A DNA stretch of 64,000 nt from Pseudomonas pisciculturae (GCF_015461805.1 NZ_JACVZE010000014.1:1-64000), one strand, 5' to 3'; numbered from the stretch's first letter, positions 45,052 through 54,663 are shown. The notes: generated by a model from the letters alone, not told the origin. A program made the numbers and translations.

Positions 45052-46200
45052 TTAAAGCGGCTCTTGCCATCGAGCAGCGCCTGCATGCCGGTACTCGCGC
45101 ACCGGGTGAAAGGCGTGGTCGTGTGCAACGACGCTGACCGCCTCGATCACATGGGAATCTTTCACGCGGAGGTTGTATTGCTGGGCGAGCCATTTCATCA
45201 CGCGCATGTCATCGATGTCGGCCCAATCGCCGGCACCGCCACCGAAGGGCGCAGACCGCAGCTTGACGATCTTGGAGCTGAACACGCTGTAACCGATAAC
45301 ACCGGCCCAGCGCTCGTCGTTGCCCAGAATCAGCTCAACGTTTTGCATATGCGCGATCAGGGAGCCGTTTTCGGTACGGGCAAGTTGGTCTTTCCAACCA
45401 CCAGCTGCAGGAGGCTTGACCACCGCCAGCACCTGGCGGCGGACGGCCTCCAAACCCTCGGCGACGTGCAGGTCGTTGAAGTCGGTCCACTTGATCTCGC
45501 GCTCACCGGAGAACACCGGGGCAACCACCTGACCGCCGACAACCAGCGCGGCGTTGGCGGCTTTCTCTTCGCCTGGGTTCCAGGCATCACCGTTGGGGCG
45601 CTTGGTCTTCCAGTCGTCGTCGCGGCAGATAATCAGCGGGCAACCGGGGAAGCGTTCGCGCATCGCCTTGGAGACTGGCAGCAGGTTGCCCGCGTCGAAG
45701 GCGATGGCAACAGTGAGAGACGTCGCCATGTGCAGGCTTGCGCCCGTGGCATAGCCTTCACACACCAGCACCGGCTCGCCGGGTTCGGGGTGTGGGCCGA
45801 TAAGGTGGAAGGCGCCCTCTTTCGACATGCCGTAGGGCCAGTAGGCCTTGTCGCGCCCGGTGTCCTCTTGCTTCGCGGGGAAGATCACCTGCAAGCCGAC
45901 GATCTGGTCGCGGACGTTGCACATGGGCACTAAAAAAGCGCCGGTACGGGGCGCATAGCGAACCTTGAAGCCGACGATCTGCTTTCGATCCAGGTAGGCG
46001 CTCTTGCCCTTTTCGGGCATGCGCTTGAATAGACCCGCAGCACGGTTGGCCGCTCGACGTGATGCGTTGGCCGCGATCTCTGCGGCCCTGCGCTTGGCGT
46101 CTTCCTGACGAGCGCGCATGACTTCACGCTCTTCGGGGCTCATGCGCCCGGCCTTGACCTTGATCTTTTGGGTATCGCCGGAGCGCCAGTCACCGAAGCT
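45052..46200 (-). pseudogene. Phage primase fragment (Toprim plus VapE-like start)
   Basis: The frame contains a Toprim domain (VLVCEGYATG with the catalytic Glu, then CRDDDWK) and a lysine/arginine-rich helical N-terminal part. It then enters a VapE-type helicase region (HVIEAVSVVAHDHAFHPVREY) and breaks off. The right end is cut at the lysE junction (~46200), and the in-frame ATG at 46230 lies in lysE sequence. Both ends are thus missing. A further unidentified minus-strand frame (about 44940-45128) bridges to dam. Confidence 0.72.
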
Positions 46201-46338
46201 ATCAGCGCCTACGCCTTTATGGGCCTGCATATGCGTCGCTGGTTTGCCGAGCCACGGGGCAAGCGGGTGTTCAATCGTTGCTGCGCGGGCTTGCTCTCAG
46301 CTGCGGCGACGGTGTTATTGATGGCGCGCCGAGCGTGA
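46198..46338 (+). pseudogene. LysE-family exporter, 3' fragment
   Basis: The codons read AISAYAFMGLHMRRWFAEPR and then GKRVFNRCCAGLL, ending MARRA-stop: the last helix and tail of a LysE/RhtB exporter. Same strand as the 5' fragment at 32806-33168. This defines the right edge of the island. Confidence 0.82.
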
Positions 46339-46441
46339 ATAAAGCATGGGTATAAACACAGTCTCTACTTGCTGATGACCACTGATCAGCACTAAGATGC
46401 GATGAATTCTCAAATGCACTTTGTTCTTGCAGAGGCTTTCA

Positions 46442-46957
46442 GTGCCGTCGTCATCCCTCCCTCCAGCCCAGCACGCTGATATTCATACCCTGTATATCGA
46501 TCATCACGCTTGGCTGCTGGGCTGGTTACGCAAACGACTGCGCCATGGCGACAATGCGGCCGACCTGGCCCATGACACCTTCGTGCACATTCTTGGCAAG
46601 CCTGACCGGTTGCAGGAGTTGCGCCAGCCACGTGCCTGGTTGAGTACCGTGGCACATGGGTTACTGGTTGATCGTGTTCGTCGGCAGCGGGTTGAAAGGG
46701 CGTACCTGGAGGCCATTGCACATCTGCCCCAGGCTGAGGTGCCGTCGCCGGAGTCGCAACTGATGTTGTTGCAGACCCTGGACCGTGTGGATGCATTGCT
46801 CGACGGCCTGCGCCCGAAGGTGCGCTTGGCCTTTCTGCTGTCGCGGCTTGAGGGCCTGAGCTACAAAGACATCGCCATACGCCTGGACGTCAGCCTCGCC
46901 TCGGTGGAGAAATACATGGCCAGCGCCATTCGCCATTGCTACCTGGCTCAACAATGA
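46442..46957 (+). CDS. ECF sigma factor, FecI type
   Basis: 171 residues. Region 2: DLAHDTFVHILGKPDRLQEL and LSTVAHGLLVDRVRRQR; region 4: LRPKVRLAFLLSRLEGLSYK followed by DIAIRLDVSLASVEKYM. I place the start at GTG 46442, 6 bases after AGAGG; a TTG seven codons earlier would include that binding site. ATGA overlap with the FecR gene shows coupling. It would transcribe the STN receptor gene downstream. Confidence 0.9.
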   Translation: MPSSSLPPAQHADIHTLYIDHHAWLLGWLRKRLRHGDNAADLAHDTFVHILGKPDRLQELRQPRAWLSTVAHGLLVDRVRRQRVERAYLEAIAHLPQAEVPSPESQLMLLQTLDRVDALLDGLRPKVRLAFLLSRLEGLSYKDIAIRLDVSLASVEKYMASAIRHCYLAQQ

Positions 46958-47934
46958 GCACGCGAACGCTACCAGAGCTGCCTGATACCGTACTCGACCA
47001 AGCCATCGGCTGGCTGGTGAAGCTGGAGTCCAACGGCTCGAACCCTCAGGTGCTGGAAGCCTGCCTGCACTGGCGCCAAGCCGATGCACTGCACGAGGTA
47101 GCGTGGCAAGCGCTGCAAACCAGCGATGCCACGTTCCAAGGCTTGGCGGCGCTGCCAGGCAGCGTGGCGCGCGATAGCCTGGAGCGACTGCACAGCGCAC
47201 GTTACACCCGACGCCAAACGCTTAAGCTGCTCGCCATGGGTCTACTTGCCACGGGTGTCACCGGCTGGTCGCTGCGTGAAAGCACGTGGGTACCTTGGGG
47301 CGTGGATTACGCCACGGGTGTGGGCGAGCGTCGTCAATTCCTGCTCAATGATGGCACTCGCCTGCAACTCAATACCGCCAGTGTGGTGGACGTCCAATTC
47401 AACACCCGGCGCCGCCTGATAACCCTGCGTCACGGCGAAGTTTTTATCGATACCGGTAAGGACAGCGCCGCGCCTGGCGGGCGCCGTAGTTTTTGGGTCA
47501 GCACCCGGCATGCGCAGTTACAGGCCATTGGCACCGCGTTTGCGGTGCGCGATGAACCGCAGGGCACGCGCGTGCGAGTGGAGGACGGCGTAGTCGCCAT
47601 TCACGGGAAAAGCGAACCGATACGGGTTGCCGCTGGCGAGGAATACCTGATCGATATCACCGGCAGCCAGCGTGTCGAGGCCAGCAGCCTCAATGCCAGC
47701 GCATGGACACGTGGGCAATTGGTGGCCAAACGCATGACGCTGGGCAACATCACCGCTGAGCTGGCGCGGTATCGCCATGGGTGGTTGCGCTGTGACCCTT
47801 CCATTGCACAATTGGAAGTGTCCGGCGTGTTCCAACTCGATGACATCGATCAAGCCCTGAGTGCCCTGAGCGACTCATTGCCGGTTCGCGTCGAGCGCTT
47901 CACCCCGCTATGGACGCGTATCGTCGCCCGCTGA
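46954..47934 (+). CDS. FecR-family transmembrane regulator
   Basis: 326 residues. N-terminal cytoplasmic sigma-binding part (LDQAIGWLVKLESNG, then LHWRQADALHEVAWQAL), a membrane segment (TLKLLAMGLLATGVTGWSL), and the periplasmic FecR domain (DYATGVGERRQFLLNDGTRL). The C-terminal GVFQLDDIDQALSALSDSLP resembles the STN-like contact region. It links the receptor to the FecI factor encoded just upstream. Confidence 0.93.
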   Translation: MSTRTLPELPDTVLDQAIGWLVKLESNGSNPQVLEACLHWRQADALHEVAWQALQTSDATFQGLAALPGSVARDSLERLHSARYTRRQTLKLLAMGLLATGVTGWSLRESTWVPWGVDYATGVGERRQFLLNDGTRLQLNTASVVDVQFNTRRRLITLRHGEVFIDTGKDSAAPGGRRSFWVSTRHAQLQAIGTAFAVRDEPQGTRVRVEDGVVAIHGKSEPIRVAAGEEYLIDITGSQRVEASSLNASAWTRGQLVAKRMTLGNITAELARYRHGWLRCDPSIAQLEVSGVFQLDDIDQALSALSDSLPVRVERFTPLWTRIVAR

Positions 47935-47961
47935 ACCTGATGAGAAAATTTCGCAAAAAAA

Positions 47962-47989
47962 TTTACGGGTTTTCCCGAGCCCTTCGACA
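47962..47989 (+). promoter_or_regulatory. Candidate FecI-type ECF promoter for the receptor gene
   Basis: TTTACGGGTTTT at 47962 with ACGGG-N15-CGAC spacing, 43 bases before the receptor ATG. Matches the element before the other STN receptor (31159-31185) in sequence and spacing. Confidence 0.5.
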
Positions 47990-48031
47990 GACAGGACATC
48001 CCCCCTGTTATTCGAAAGGAGCTCGTCGTTC

Positions 48032-50494
48032 ATGTCCTCTGTTTTGACCCCCTCTCGGCCTCTACCTCGCAGCGTCCTCGCGCTGACCCTCCACAGCCTT
48101 TTGCTCGGTGGCGTGATCGGCCTGCCGCTGGCCAGTTTTGCCGCACAGGCAGAGCAGTCTGGTAACCGCCAATACAACCTGGCCGCCGGGGCGCTCGAAG
48201 AGTCGCTCAACGACTTCGCCCAGGTTGCCGGTATCTCCCTGCCCTTCGACCCGGCGCTGGTACAGGGCAAACGCGCTCCGGCATTGCGCGGTGAGTATGG
48301 CGTACATGAAGGCCTCAGCCGCCTGTTGGCCGACAGTGGACTGAGCGCTATACGCACGGCCAGCGGCAACTACCTGCTGGTTGAGCGCACTGGCGACACC
48401 AGCGCGCTTGAGCTGGGCGCCACCACCATCAGTGGTGCAGACCTTGGCGCGGTCACCGAAAACAGTGGTTCCTACACGACCGGGGCCATGCAGGCAGCCA
48501 CCAAGCTGCCCCTGACGCTGCGCGAAACCCCACAATCGGTGACGGTGATTACGCGCCAGCGCATGGACGACCAGGCGATGCGCAGCCTCGACGATGTGGT
48601 CCAGGCCACTCCGGGTTTGCGCCTGGCGGCGGCGCGTCCGGCCAACAGCGAGTTCTTCGCCCGTGGCTTCCCTATCACCAACATCATGTTCGACGGCCTA
48701 CCCACCACCTATAACGCCGACTGGGTAGCCACCGCCGATCTGGCGCCTTACGACCGTGTCGAGGTGGTGCGCGGTGCCACCGGCATGATGCAAGGCGCCG
48801 GCAACCCCTCAGCTGCCATCAACATGGTGCGCAAACGCCCCACCCGGGAGTTCCAAGCGAGCATCACCGGCAGCGCTGGCAGTTGGGACAATTACCGCAG
48901 CGAACTGGACGTCTCCGGCCCAGTCAACGACAGCGGTAGCGTGCGCGGGCGTTTTGTTGGCGCCTATCACGACAAGGATAGCTACCAGGACTACGCCGGG
49001 CGTGAACGCGGCGTGTTCTACGCCGTCACCGAGTTTGATTTGACTGACAGCACCACCCTGACCGTGGGTGCGTCAGACCAGAACGACAATAACAACATCA
49101 ACTGGGGCGGCTTACCGGTAAACCCGGACGGCAGCCACATGGGGTTGAGTCGGGCCAAGTCATTCGGCTACAGCTGGTCGCACCAGGACGTCGAGAACAA
49201 GACGGTATTCGTCGAGCTGGACCAGCGTTTCGACAACGACTGGCGCCTGCACCTGGGGGCTTCGAAGAACTGGTCTGACTTTAAATTGGGCGGCGCCGTT
49301 CTGGAACGTAACAACGATGCAACCTACCGTCAGCGGGTGTTCAATCAGACCCGCGACTACGACCAGTCAACCTATGACGCCTTCGCCAGCGGGCCGTTCT
49401 CTTTGCTGGGGCGCCAGCATGAACTGGTGGTGGGTGCCAGCAAGCGTCAACTCAAGACCGAAGCCGTCGGTGGCACCGCCTTCATCAACAATATCGACAT
49501 CAACACGCTCAATCCAAATACGCCAAGGCCGTTCGTTCCAGATATTTACGCCATCAACGACAAGGTCGATCAGGAGGGCCTGTACGTCACCACGCGCTGG
49601 AACCTCGCTGACCCGCTGAAGGTAATTGTGGGCGCGCGGCTGGACTGGTACGACTCGACCTCGATCTACGACCAGACCAACGACCAGTACTACACCTCGG
49701 GGAAAACCAAGGAAGTGCGCCACGTCACGAAGTACGCCGGCGTGATCTATGATTTGGACGACAACTACTCGGTCTACGCCAGCTACACCGATATCTTCCA
49801 GCCCCAGGACGAGAAAGACGGCGAAGGCGCAGGCATCAAGCCGATCACGGGCGAAAACTATGAAGTGGGCATCAAGGGCGAGTACTTTGGCGGCGCGCTG
49901 AATGCCAGCGTTTCGTTGTTCCAGATCGACCAGCTCAACCGTGCTGCAGAAGTCGCTGACAGCAGCCAGTGCAGGTTTATCGCCGTCGGCAGCTACGCCT
50001 GTTATGAGGCCGCTGGCAAAGTCCGCAGCCAGGGTATCGAACTGGAGATCAACGGGGCATTGACGCCAAACTGGCAGGTAGGCGCCGGCTACACCTTCGC
50101 CCAGGCCAAGTACCAAAAAGATGCCGACAAGAACAAGGAAGGCACCCTGTTCGACACCGACGTGCCTCGGCATATGTTCAAGGCCAACACAACTTACCGC
50201 CTGCAAGGCGACCTGAACAAATTGCGTATCGGCGCGAACCTCTACAGCCAGAGCAGCACGTACAACAAGGGCAGTAACGCATTCGGCAACTTCCATATCG
50301 AACAGCAAGCCTATGCGCTAGTAGGGTTGATGGCTGGCTACCAGGTCAACAAACACTTGGACACCCAACTCAATCTCAACAACGTGTTCGACAAGAAGTA
50401 CTACCAGGGCATCGCCAGTAACTCCACGTGGAGTCCTTACGATGTGTACGGTGACCCGCGCAACGTTACCGTTACCGCGAAGTACAGTTTCTGA
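48032..50494 (+). CDS. TonB-dependent siderophore receptor with STN signalling domain
   Basis: 820 residues: signal peptide to about residue 36 (ASFAAQA), STN domain about 45-115 (YNLAAGALEESLNDFAQVAG), plug (KLPLTLRETPQSVTVITRQR) and barrel ending VTVTAKYSF. Preceded by its own FecI and FecR genes. The plug is nearly the same as in the two other receptors of this window, so all three are paralogues. GAAAGGAG stands 9 bases before the ATG. Confidence 0.95.
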   Translation: MSSVLTPSRPLPRSVLALTLHSLLLGGVIGLPLASFAAQAEQSGNRQYNLAAGALEESLNDFAQVAGISLPFDPALVQGKRAPALRGEYGVHEGLSRLLADSGLSAIRTASGNYLLVERTGDTSALELGATTISGADLGAVTENSGSYTTGAMQAATKLPLTLRETPQSVTVITRQRMDDQAMRSLDDVVQATPGLRLAAARPANSEFFARGFPITNIMFDGLPTTYNADWVATADLAPYDRVEVVRGATGMMQGAGNPSAAINMVRKRPTREFQASITGSAGSWDNYRSELDVSGPVNDSGSVRGRFVGAYHDKDSYQDYAGRERGVFYAVTEFDLTDSTTLTVGASDQNDNNNINWGGLPVNPDGSHMGLSRAKSFGYSWSHQDVENKTVFVELDQRFDNDWRLHLGASKNWSDFKLGGAVLERNNDATYRQRVFNQTRDYDQSTYDAFASGPFSLLGRQHELVVGASKRQLKTEAVGGTAFINNIDINTLNPNTPRPFVPDIYAINDKVDQEGLYVTTRWNLADPLKVIVGARLDWYDSTSIYDQTNDQYYTSGKTKEVRHVTKYAGVIYDLDDNYSVYASYTDIFQPQDEKDGEGAGIKPITGENYEVGIKGEYFGGALNASVSLFQIDQLNRAAEVADSSQCRFIAVGSYACYEAAGKVRSQGIELEINGALTPNWQVGAGYTFAQAKYQKDADKNKEGTLFDTDVPRHMFKANTTYRLQGDLNKLRIGANLYSQSSTYNKGSNAFGNFHIEQQAYALVGLMAGYQVNKHLDTQLNLNNVFDKKYYQGIASNSTWSPYDVYGDPRNVTVTAKYSF

Positions 50495-50859
50495 CGCAGC
50501 ACCTGGGCACACCTTCAAGGCGATCACGATGACCAAAATCGTTATCGCCGCGATTCGAGCGGCTTTGAGGGTGCTTGACACGCTCGCTGACATCCCCTGA
50601 AGATAGGGACCTCATTCAGGGTGTGACAATTCATGTCTGCTACGTCGCTGCTTAACCTTTTCGCCATTGGCTCCGTTGCCAAGGCGCAAAGCTGCGTTGC
50701 GCACGCCCTCAAATCGAAGAAACAGTCGCTCATGTGACCGGGGCGCGCTGTCCCGTCAGATGAGCTGACAGGACATTGAGCGCGACGGTCTCCCCCCTTG
50801 CACAATTCCCCCTGCCCTCCTGACGGTGACTCAAGCGGTCAATCATCAGGAGAAAGTGC
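50495..50859. other. Intergenic gap
   Basis: No confident gene. The best small frame is 50633-50737 (+), 34 codons (MSATSLLNLFAIGSVAKAQS...), with AGGG 11 bases upstream; coding status unknown. Confidence 0.4.
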
Positions 50860-51750
50860 ATGTCAGCGTTTCAAGGTATCTGGGTTCCCGTGGTCACACC
50901 GTTCAATGACGGTGCCATCGACTTTATCGGCCTGCATCGACTGGTCAGCCACCTGCTGGAAAAGCACGTGGCCGGGATCATGGTGTGCACCACCACCGGG
51001 GAGGCAGCGTCGCTGAGTCGCCAGGAACAACTGGCGGTACTGGATGCCGTGTTGCAGTGGGTGCCGGCCCATCGCGTGGTGATGGGGTTGGCGGGCAACA
51101 ACCAGATTGAGCTGTTGCAGTTCCAGGCTCAAATTCTGAAACGCCCGGTGGCGGGCTTATTGGTGCCCGCGCCGAGTTATATCCGCCCTTCCCAGGCGGG
51201 TCTTGAAGCGTTCTTTCGCACGGTGGCCGATGCATCCAGTGTGCCGATTATTTTGTATGACATTCCCTACCGCACGGGCGCGACGTTCGATCAGGCGACG
51301 TTGCTGAGTATCGTCGCCCATCAGCGCATCAACGCAGTCAAGGATTGTGGCGGCAACCTGGGCAATACATTGGCGTTAGTGGCCAGTGGTGAAGTGGATG
51401 TGTTGTGTGGGGAGGATATTCAGATCTTCAATGCCCTGTGCCTGGGCGCCATTGGGGCGATTGCGGCATCGGCCCATGTGCACACCGAGCAGTTCGTGGC
51501 GCTGTACCAACAGGTGCGCGATAACCAGCTGGCTGAGGCCCGAGCGACGTTTTTTGGCTTGTTACCGTTGATCAACACGATGTTTGTAGAGCCCAACCCG
51601 GCCCCGGTTAAAGCCGCCCTGGCGATGCAAGGCTTGATCAACAGCGATTTGCGTGCCCCCATGCAATCGGCGAGTGCGGCAGTGCTGGGCCGGTTGCGCA
51701 GTGTGCTGGGGTCTCTATCGCCAGTACCGCCGCCTTCGCAGCCTCGCTAA
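50860..51750 (+). CDS. DapA-family aldolase/lyase (dihydrodipicolinate synthase-like)
   Basis: 296-residue class I aldolase fold enzyme. Visible family residues: GTTGEA-like CTTTGEAASL (substrate carboxylate loop), YDIPYRTG with catalytic Tyr, and INAVKDCGGN with the Schiff-base Lys. True DapA uses pyruvate and aspartate semialdehyde, but this family also covers other pyruvate aldolases, and the distance from lysine genes leaves the substrate open. AGGAG precedes the ATG. The final codons (VPPPSQPR-stop) lie in a dispersed REP element, so the C-terminus has been replaced or extended by the repeat. Confidence 0.88.
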   Translation: MSAFQGIWVPVVTPFNDGAIDFIGLHRLVSHLLEKHVAGIMVCTTTGEAASLSRQEQLAVLDAVLQWVPAHRVVMGLAGNNQIELLQFQAQILKRPVAGLLVPAPSYIRPSQAGLEAFFRTVADASSVPIILYDIPYRTGATFDQATLLSIVAHQRINAVKDCGGNLGNTLALVASGEVDVLCGEDIQIFNALCLGAIGAIAASAHVHTEQFVALYQQVRDNQLAEARATFFGLLPLINTMFVEPNPAPVKAALAMQGLINSDLRAPMQSASAAVLGRLRSVLGSLSPVPPPSQPR

Positions 51751-51769
51751 AGCTCGACAGCTCCCACAG
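51727..51769. repeat. Dispersed REP-type element
   Basis: 43 bases containing CGCCTTCGCAGCCTCGCTAA and GCTCGACAGCTCCCACAG, identical to 62727-62769 and, inverted, close to 28500-28540. It covers the last codons of the upstream gene. Confidence 0.85.
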
Positions 51770-51953
51770 TGGACCGGGCACATCCGGTCAACTGTGGCTT
51801 GCTTGCGATAGCCGTGGGCCAGGCACTCCACCCGTGCCCATGCGCCAAAAAAAGACATTCAACGGCCCCTTCAGTTGCGACCTTCCCGATACGGGCCTAT
51901 GTTGCAAACCATGCTTTGCTGTTCGCTGTCCCCCCTCTTTCAAAGGTGACGAC

Positions 51954-53330
51954 ATGCCCACACTGCCCAGTCCCGCCGTGCTAGAACTGATCGGCAACAC
52001 CCCGCTGGTTCGCGTCAGCCGCTTCGATACCGGCCTCTGCACGCTGTTTCTAAAGCTTGAATCCCAAAACCCCGGCGGCTCCATCAAGGACCGCATTGGC
52101 CTGGCCATGATCGACGCCGCCGAACGCGATGGCCGCCTGCGACCGGGCGGCACCATTATCGAAGCCACTGCCGGCAATACCGGCCTGGGCCTGGCGCTGG
52201 TCGGCCGGGCCAAAGGGTACCGTGTGGTGTTGGTAGTGCCCGACAAAATGTCTACGGAAAAAGTGCTGCACCTCAAGGCCATGGGCGCCGAAGTGCATAT
52301 CACCCGCTCCGATGTGGGCAAGGGGCACCCCGAGTATTACCAGGACGTCGCAGCACGGCTTGCCAAAGACATTCCCGATTCATTCTTCGCCGACCAATTC
52401 AATAACCCGGCCAACCCCCTGGCCCACGAAACCAGCACCGCGCCGGAGATCTGGGCGCAAACCCAACACGATCTGGACGCCATCGTGGTAGGCGTCGGCT
52501 CGGCCGGCACGCTCACTGGTCTCACCCGTTTCTTTAAGCGCGTGCAACCTGAGCTCGCCATGGTATTGGCCGACCCCGTAGGCTCGGTGATGGCCGAATA
52601 CAGCCGCAGCGGTCGTCTTGAAACCCCCGGTTCATGGGCGGTGGAAGGCATCGGCGAGGACTTCGTGCCGTCCATTGCCGACCTCTCCAGCGTGCGTCAC
52701 GCCTATTCCATCAGCGATGAAGAAAGCTTCGACCACGCCCGCCAATTGCTGCGCGCCGAGGGCATCCTGGGTGGCTCGTCCACCGGCACCCTGCTCGCCG
52801 CTGCCCTGCGCTACTGCCGCGAGCAAACCGAGCCCAAGCGCGTGGTCACCTTTGTGTGCGACACCGGTACGCGCTACCTCTCAAAGGTCTACAACGACCA
52901 ATGGATGAAAGACGCAGGCCTGCTGCACTACACACACTACGGCGACCTGCGTGACCTGATCGCCCGCCGCTTCGAAGACGGCCGCGTGATCAGCGTCAGC
53001 CCCGACGACACCTTGCTCACTGCCTTTCAACGCATGCGCCTGGCGGATGTCTCCCAATTGCCTGTGCTGGTGAACGGTCGCGACCTGGTCGGCGTGATTG
53101 ACGAATCCGACATCCTGCTGGGTCTGCACCACGACGCGGCCGACTTCAACATGATCGTCGCCAGCGCCATGACCGACACCCTGCAAACCCTTGACCCCAG
53201 CGCCAGCCTCGCCGAACTGCAGGCCGAGCTTGATCGCGGCCTGGTCGCCATCATTGCCGACGCCTCAGGTTTCCATGGCCTGATCACCCGCGTCGATCTG
53301 CTCAACCACCTGCGGAGATCCCTTGCATGA
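51954..53330 (+). CDS. Cystathionine beta-synthase (PLP enzyme with CBS pair)
   Basis: Condenses serine (or O-acetylserine) with homocysteine to cystathionine. 458 residues: PLP fold with the Lys in PGGSIKDRIG, EATAGNTGLGLA (cofactor loop) and GVGSAGTLTG (phosphate loop), then two C-terminal CBS domains (about 335-455). ATG 51954 follows AAAGG by 7 bases; 40 upstream codons have no binding site and are not counted. The downstream cystathionine lyase/synthase-type gene overlaps by four bases, giving a reverse transsulfuration pair that turns homocysteine into cysteine. Confidence 0.92.
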   Translation: MPTLPSPAVLELIGNTPLVRVSRFDTGLCTLFLKLESQNPGGSIKDRIGLAMIDAAERDGRLRPGGTIIEATAGNTGLGLALVGRAKGYRVVLVVPDKMSTEKVLHLKAMGAEVHITRSDVGKGHPEYYQDVAARLAKDIPDSFFADQFNNPANPLAHETSTAPEIWAQTQHDLDAIVVGVGSAGTLTGLTRFFKRVQPELAMVLADPVGSVMAEYSRSGRLETPGSWAVEGIGEDFVPSIADLSSVRHAYSISDEESFDHARQLLRAEGILGGSSTGTLLAAALRYCREQTEPKRVVTFVCDTGTRYLSKVYNDQWMKDAGLLHYTHYGDLRDLIARRFEDGRVISVSPDDTLLTAFQRMRLADVSQLPVLVNGRDLVGVIDESDILLGLHHDAADFNMIVASAMTDTLQTLDPSASLAELQAELDRGLVAIIADASGFHGLITRVDLLNHLRRSLA

Positions 53331-54493
53331 GCCAGCCCGATAAAGCCGCGTTTGCCACCCGCGTGATCCATGCCGGGCAAGCACCCGACCCGACCACAGG
53401 AGCGCTGATGCCGCCGATCTACGCCAACTCCACCTACCTGCAAGACAGCCCCGGCGTGCACAAGGGCTTTGACTATGGCCGCTCCCATAACCCGACGCGC
53501 TTTGCGTTGGAACGTTGCGTGGCCGACCTCGAAGGCGGCAGCCAGGCATTTGCGTTTGCCTCCGGGCTGGCGGCGATCTCGACGGTGCTGGAATTGTTGG
53601 ACGCCGGCGCGCATATCGTCTCGGGCAACGACCTGTACGGCGGCACCTTCCGCCTGTTCGACAAAGTGCGCCAACGCAGCGCCGGGCACCGTTTCAGTTT
53701 TGTGGATTTAAGCGACCTTGCAGCGTTTGAAGCCAGCTTGCAGGACGACACGCGTATGGTCTGGGTCGAAACCCCGAGTAATCCCCTGTTGAGCCTCACC
53801 GACCTCAGCGCCATCGCCCAACTCTGCAGGGCTCGCGCAATTATCTGCGTGGCTGACAACACCTTTGCCAGCCCTTGGATTCAGCGCCCGCTTGAGTTGG
53901 GTTTTGATGTGGTGGTGCACTCCACCACCAAATACCTCAATGGCCACTCGGATGTAATCGGCGGCATCGCCATCGTCGGCGATAACCCGGCGTTGGCTGA
54001 ACGCCTGGGCTTTCTGCAAAATTCCGTCGGTGCCATTGCAGGGCCGTTCGATGCGTTTCTCACCCTGCGCGGCGTGAAAACCTTGGCCCTGCGCATGGAG
54101 CGTCATTGCAGTAACGCCCTGGCCCTGGCCACCTGGCTGGAACAACAGCCGCAAGTGGCGCGGGTCTACTACCCAGGCCTTGCGTCGCACCCACAACACG
54201 AGCTGGCCCAACGGCAAATGCGTGGGTTTGGTGGGATGATTTCGATTGACCTCAACACCGACCTGGCCGGCGCCACGCGTTTCCTGGAAAACGTCAGGAT
54301 TTTTGCCCTGGCCGAAAGCCTGGGCGGCGTGGAAAGCCTGATCGAACACCCCGCGATCATGACCCACGCCAGCATCCCGGCCGCCACGCGGGCGCAGTTG
54401 GGGATTGGCGATGGGTTGGTGCGGCTGTCGGTAGGCGTCGAGGATGTGGAGGATTTACGCGCGGACCTGGCCCGTGCCCTCGCAAAAATCTAA
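53327..54493 (+). CDS. Cystathionine gamma-lyase/synthase-type PLP enzyme
   Basis: 388-residue Cys/Met-metabolism PLP enzyme: YGRSHNPT near the N-terminus, AFASGLAAIS (cofactor), and DNTFASPW followed by VVHSTTKYLNGH with the PLP Lys. With CBS immediately upstream (ATGA overlap), gamma-lyase activity on cystathionine is the most likely role, but synthase and lyase cannot be separated safely from sequence alone. Confidence 0.92.
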   Translation: MSQPDKAAFATRVIHAGQAPDPTTGALMPPIYANSTYLQDSPGVHKGFDYGRSHNPTRFALERCVADLEGGSQAFAFASGLAAISTVLELLDAGAHIVSGNDLYGGTFRLFDKVRQRSAGHRFSFVDLSDLAAFEASLQDDTRMVWVETPSNPLLSLTDLSAIAQLCRARAIICVADNTFASPWIQRPLELGFDVVVHSTTKYLNGHSDVIGGIAIVGDNPALAERLGFLQNSVGAIAGPFDAFLTLRGVKTLALRMERHCSNALALATWLEQQPQVARVYYPGLASHPQHELAQRQMRGFGGMISIDLNTDLAGATRFLENVRIFALAESLGGVESLIEHPAIMTHASIPAATRAQLGIGDGLVRLSVGVEDVEDLRADLARALAKI

Positions 54494-54532
54494 AGGCACA
54501 GAACGCAAATCCCCCAAACAATGGCAATCCAA

Positions 54533-54623
54533 TGAGGGAGGGGGCTTGCTCCCGATGGCAGTGTGTCAGTCACCTAATCCAGTGACTGGTCCACCGCATC
54601 GGGGGCAAGCCCCCTCCCACAGG
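54533..54623. repeat. REPIN copy 1
   Basis: Arms of GAGGGAGGGGGCTTGCTCCC type and GGGGGCAAGCCCCCTCCCAC face each other around CAGTCACCTAATCCAGTGAC. Same design as copy 2, 133 bases away. Confidence 0.88.
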
Positions 54624-54663
54624 GATTGCTGGTGTACTCAGTATTCAGGCTCGACGCAGAGCC

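Larger units (their letters stand above)
33168..46198. mobile_element. Accessory island inserted in a LysE-family gene
   Basis: Bounded by the two halves of one lysE-type gene. Content: orphan small genes, an AT-rich membrane protein, SEC-C and DUF6602 proteins, umuDC, yedK, repeats, and decayed dam and primase genes of phage type. No integrase or transposase is visible, and no clear target duplication. Base composition varies sharply inside (AT-rich at 35.3-36.1 and 39.0-40.8 kb), suggesting several acquisitions. Confidence 0.75.

Noticed and set aside
44254..45933. 559-codon + strand frame over dam and primase
   Set aside because: Antisense to recognisable phage proteins; low-complexity composition typical of a shadow frame.
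46231..46338. Short + strand peptide starting at ATG 46231
   Set aside because: It is the in-frame tail of the interrupted LysE gene, not an independent gene.
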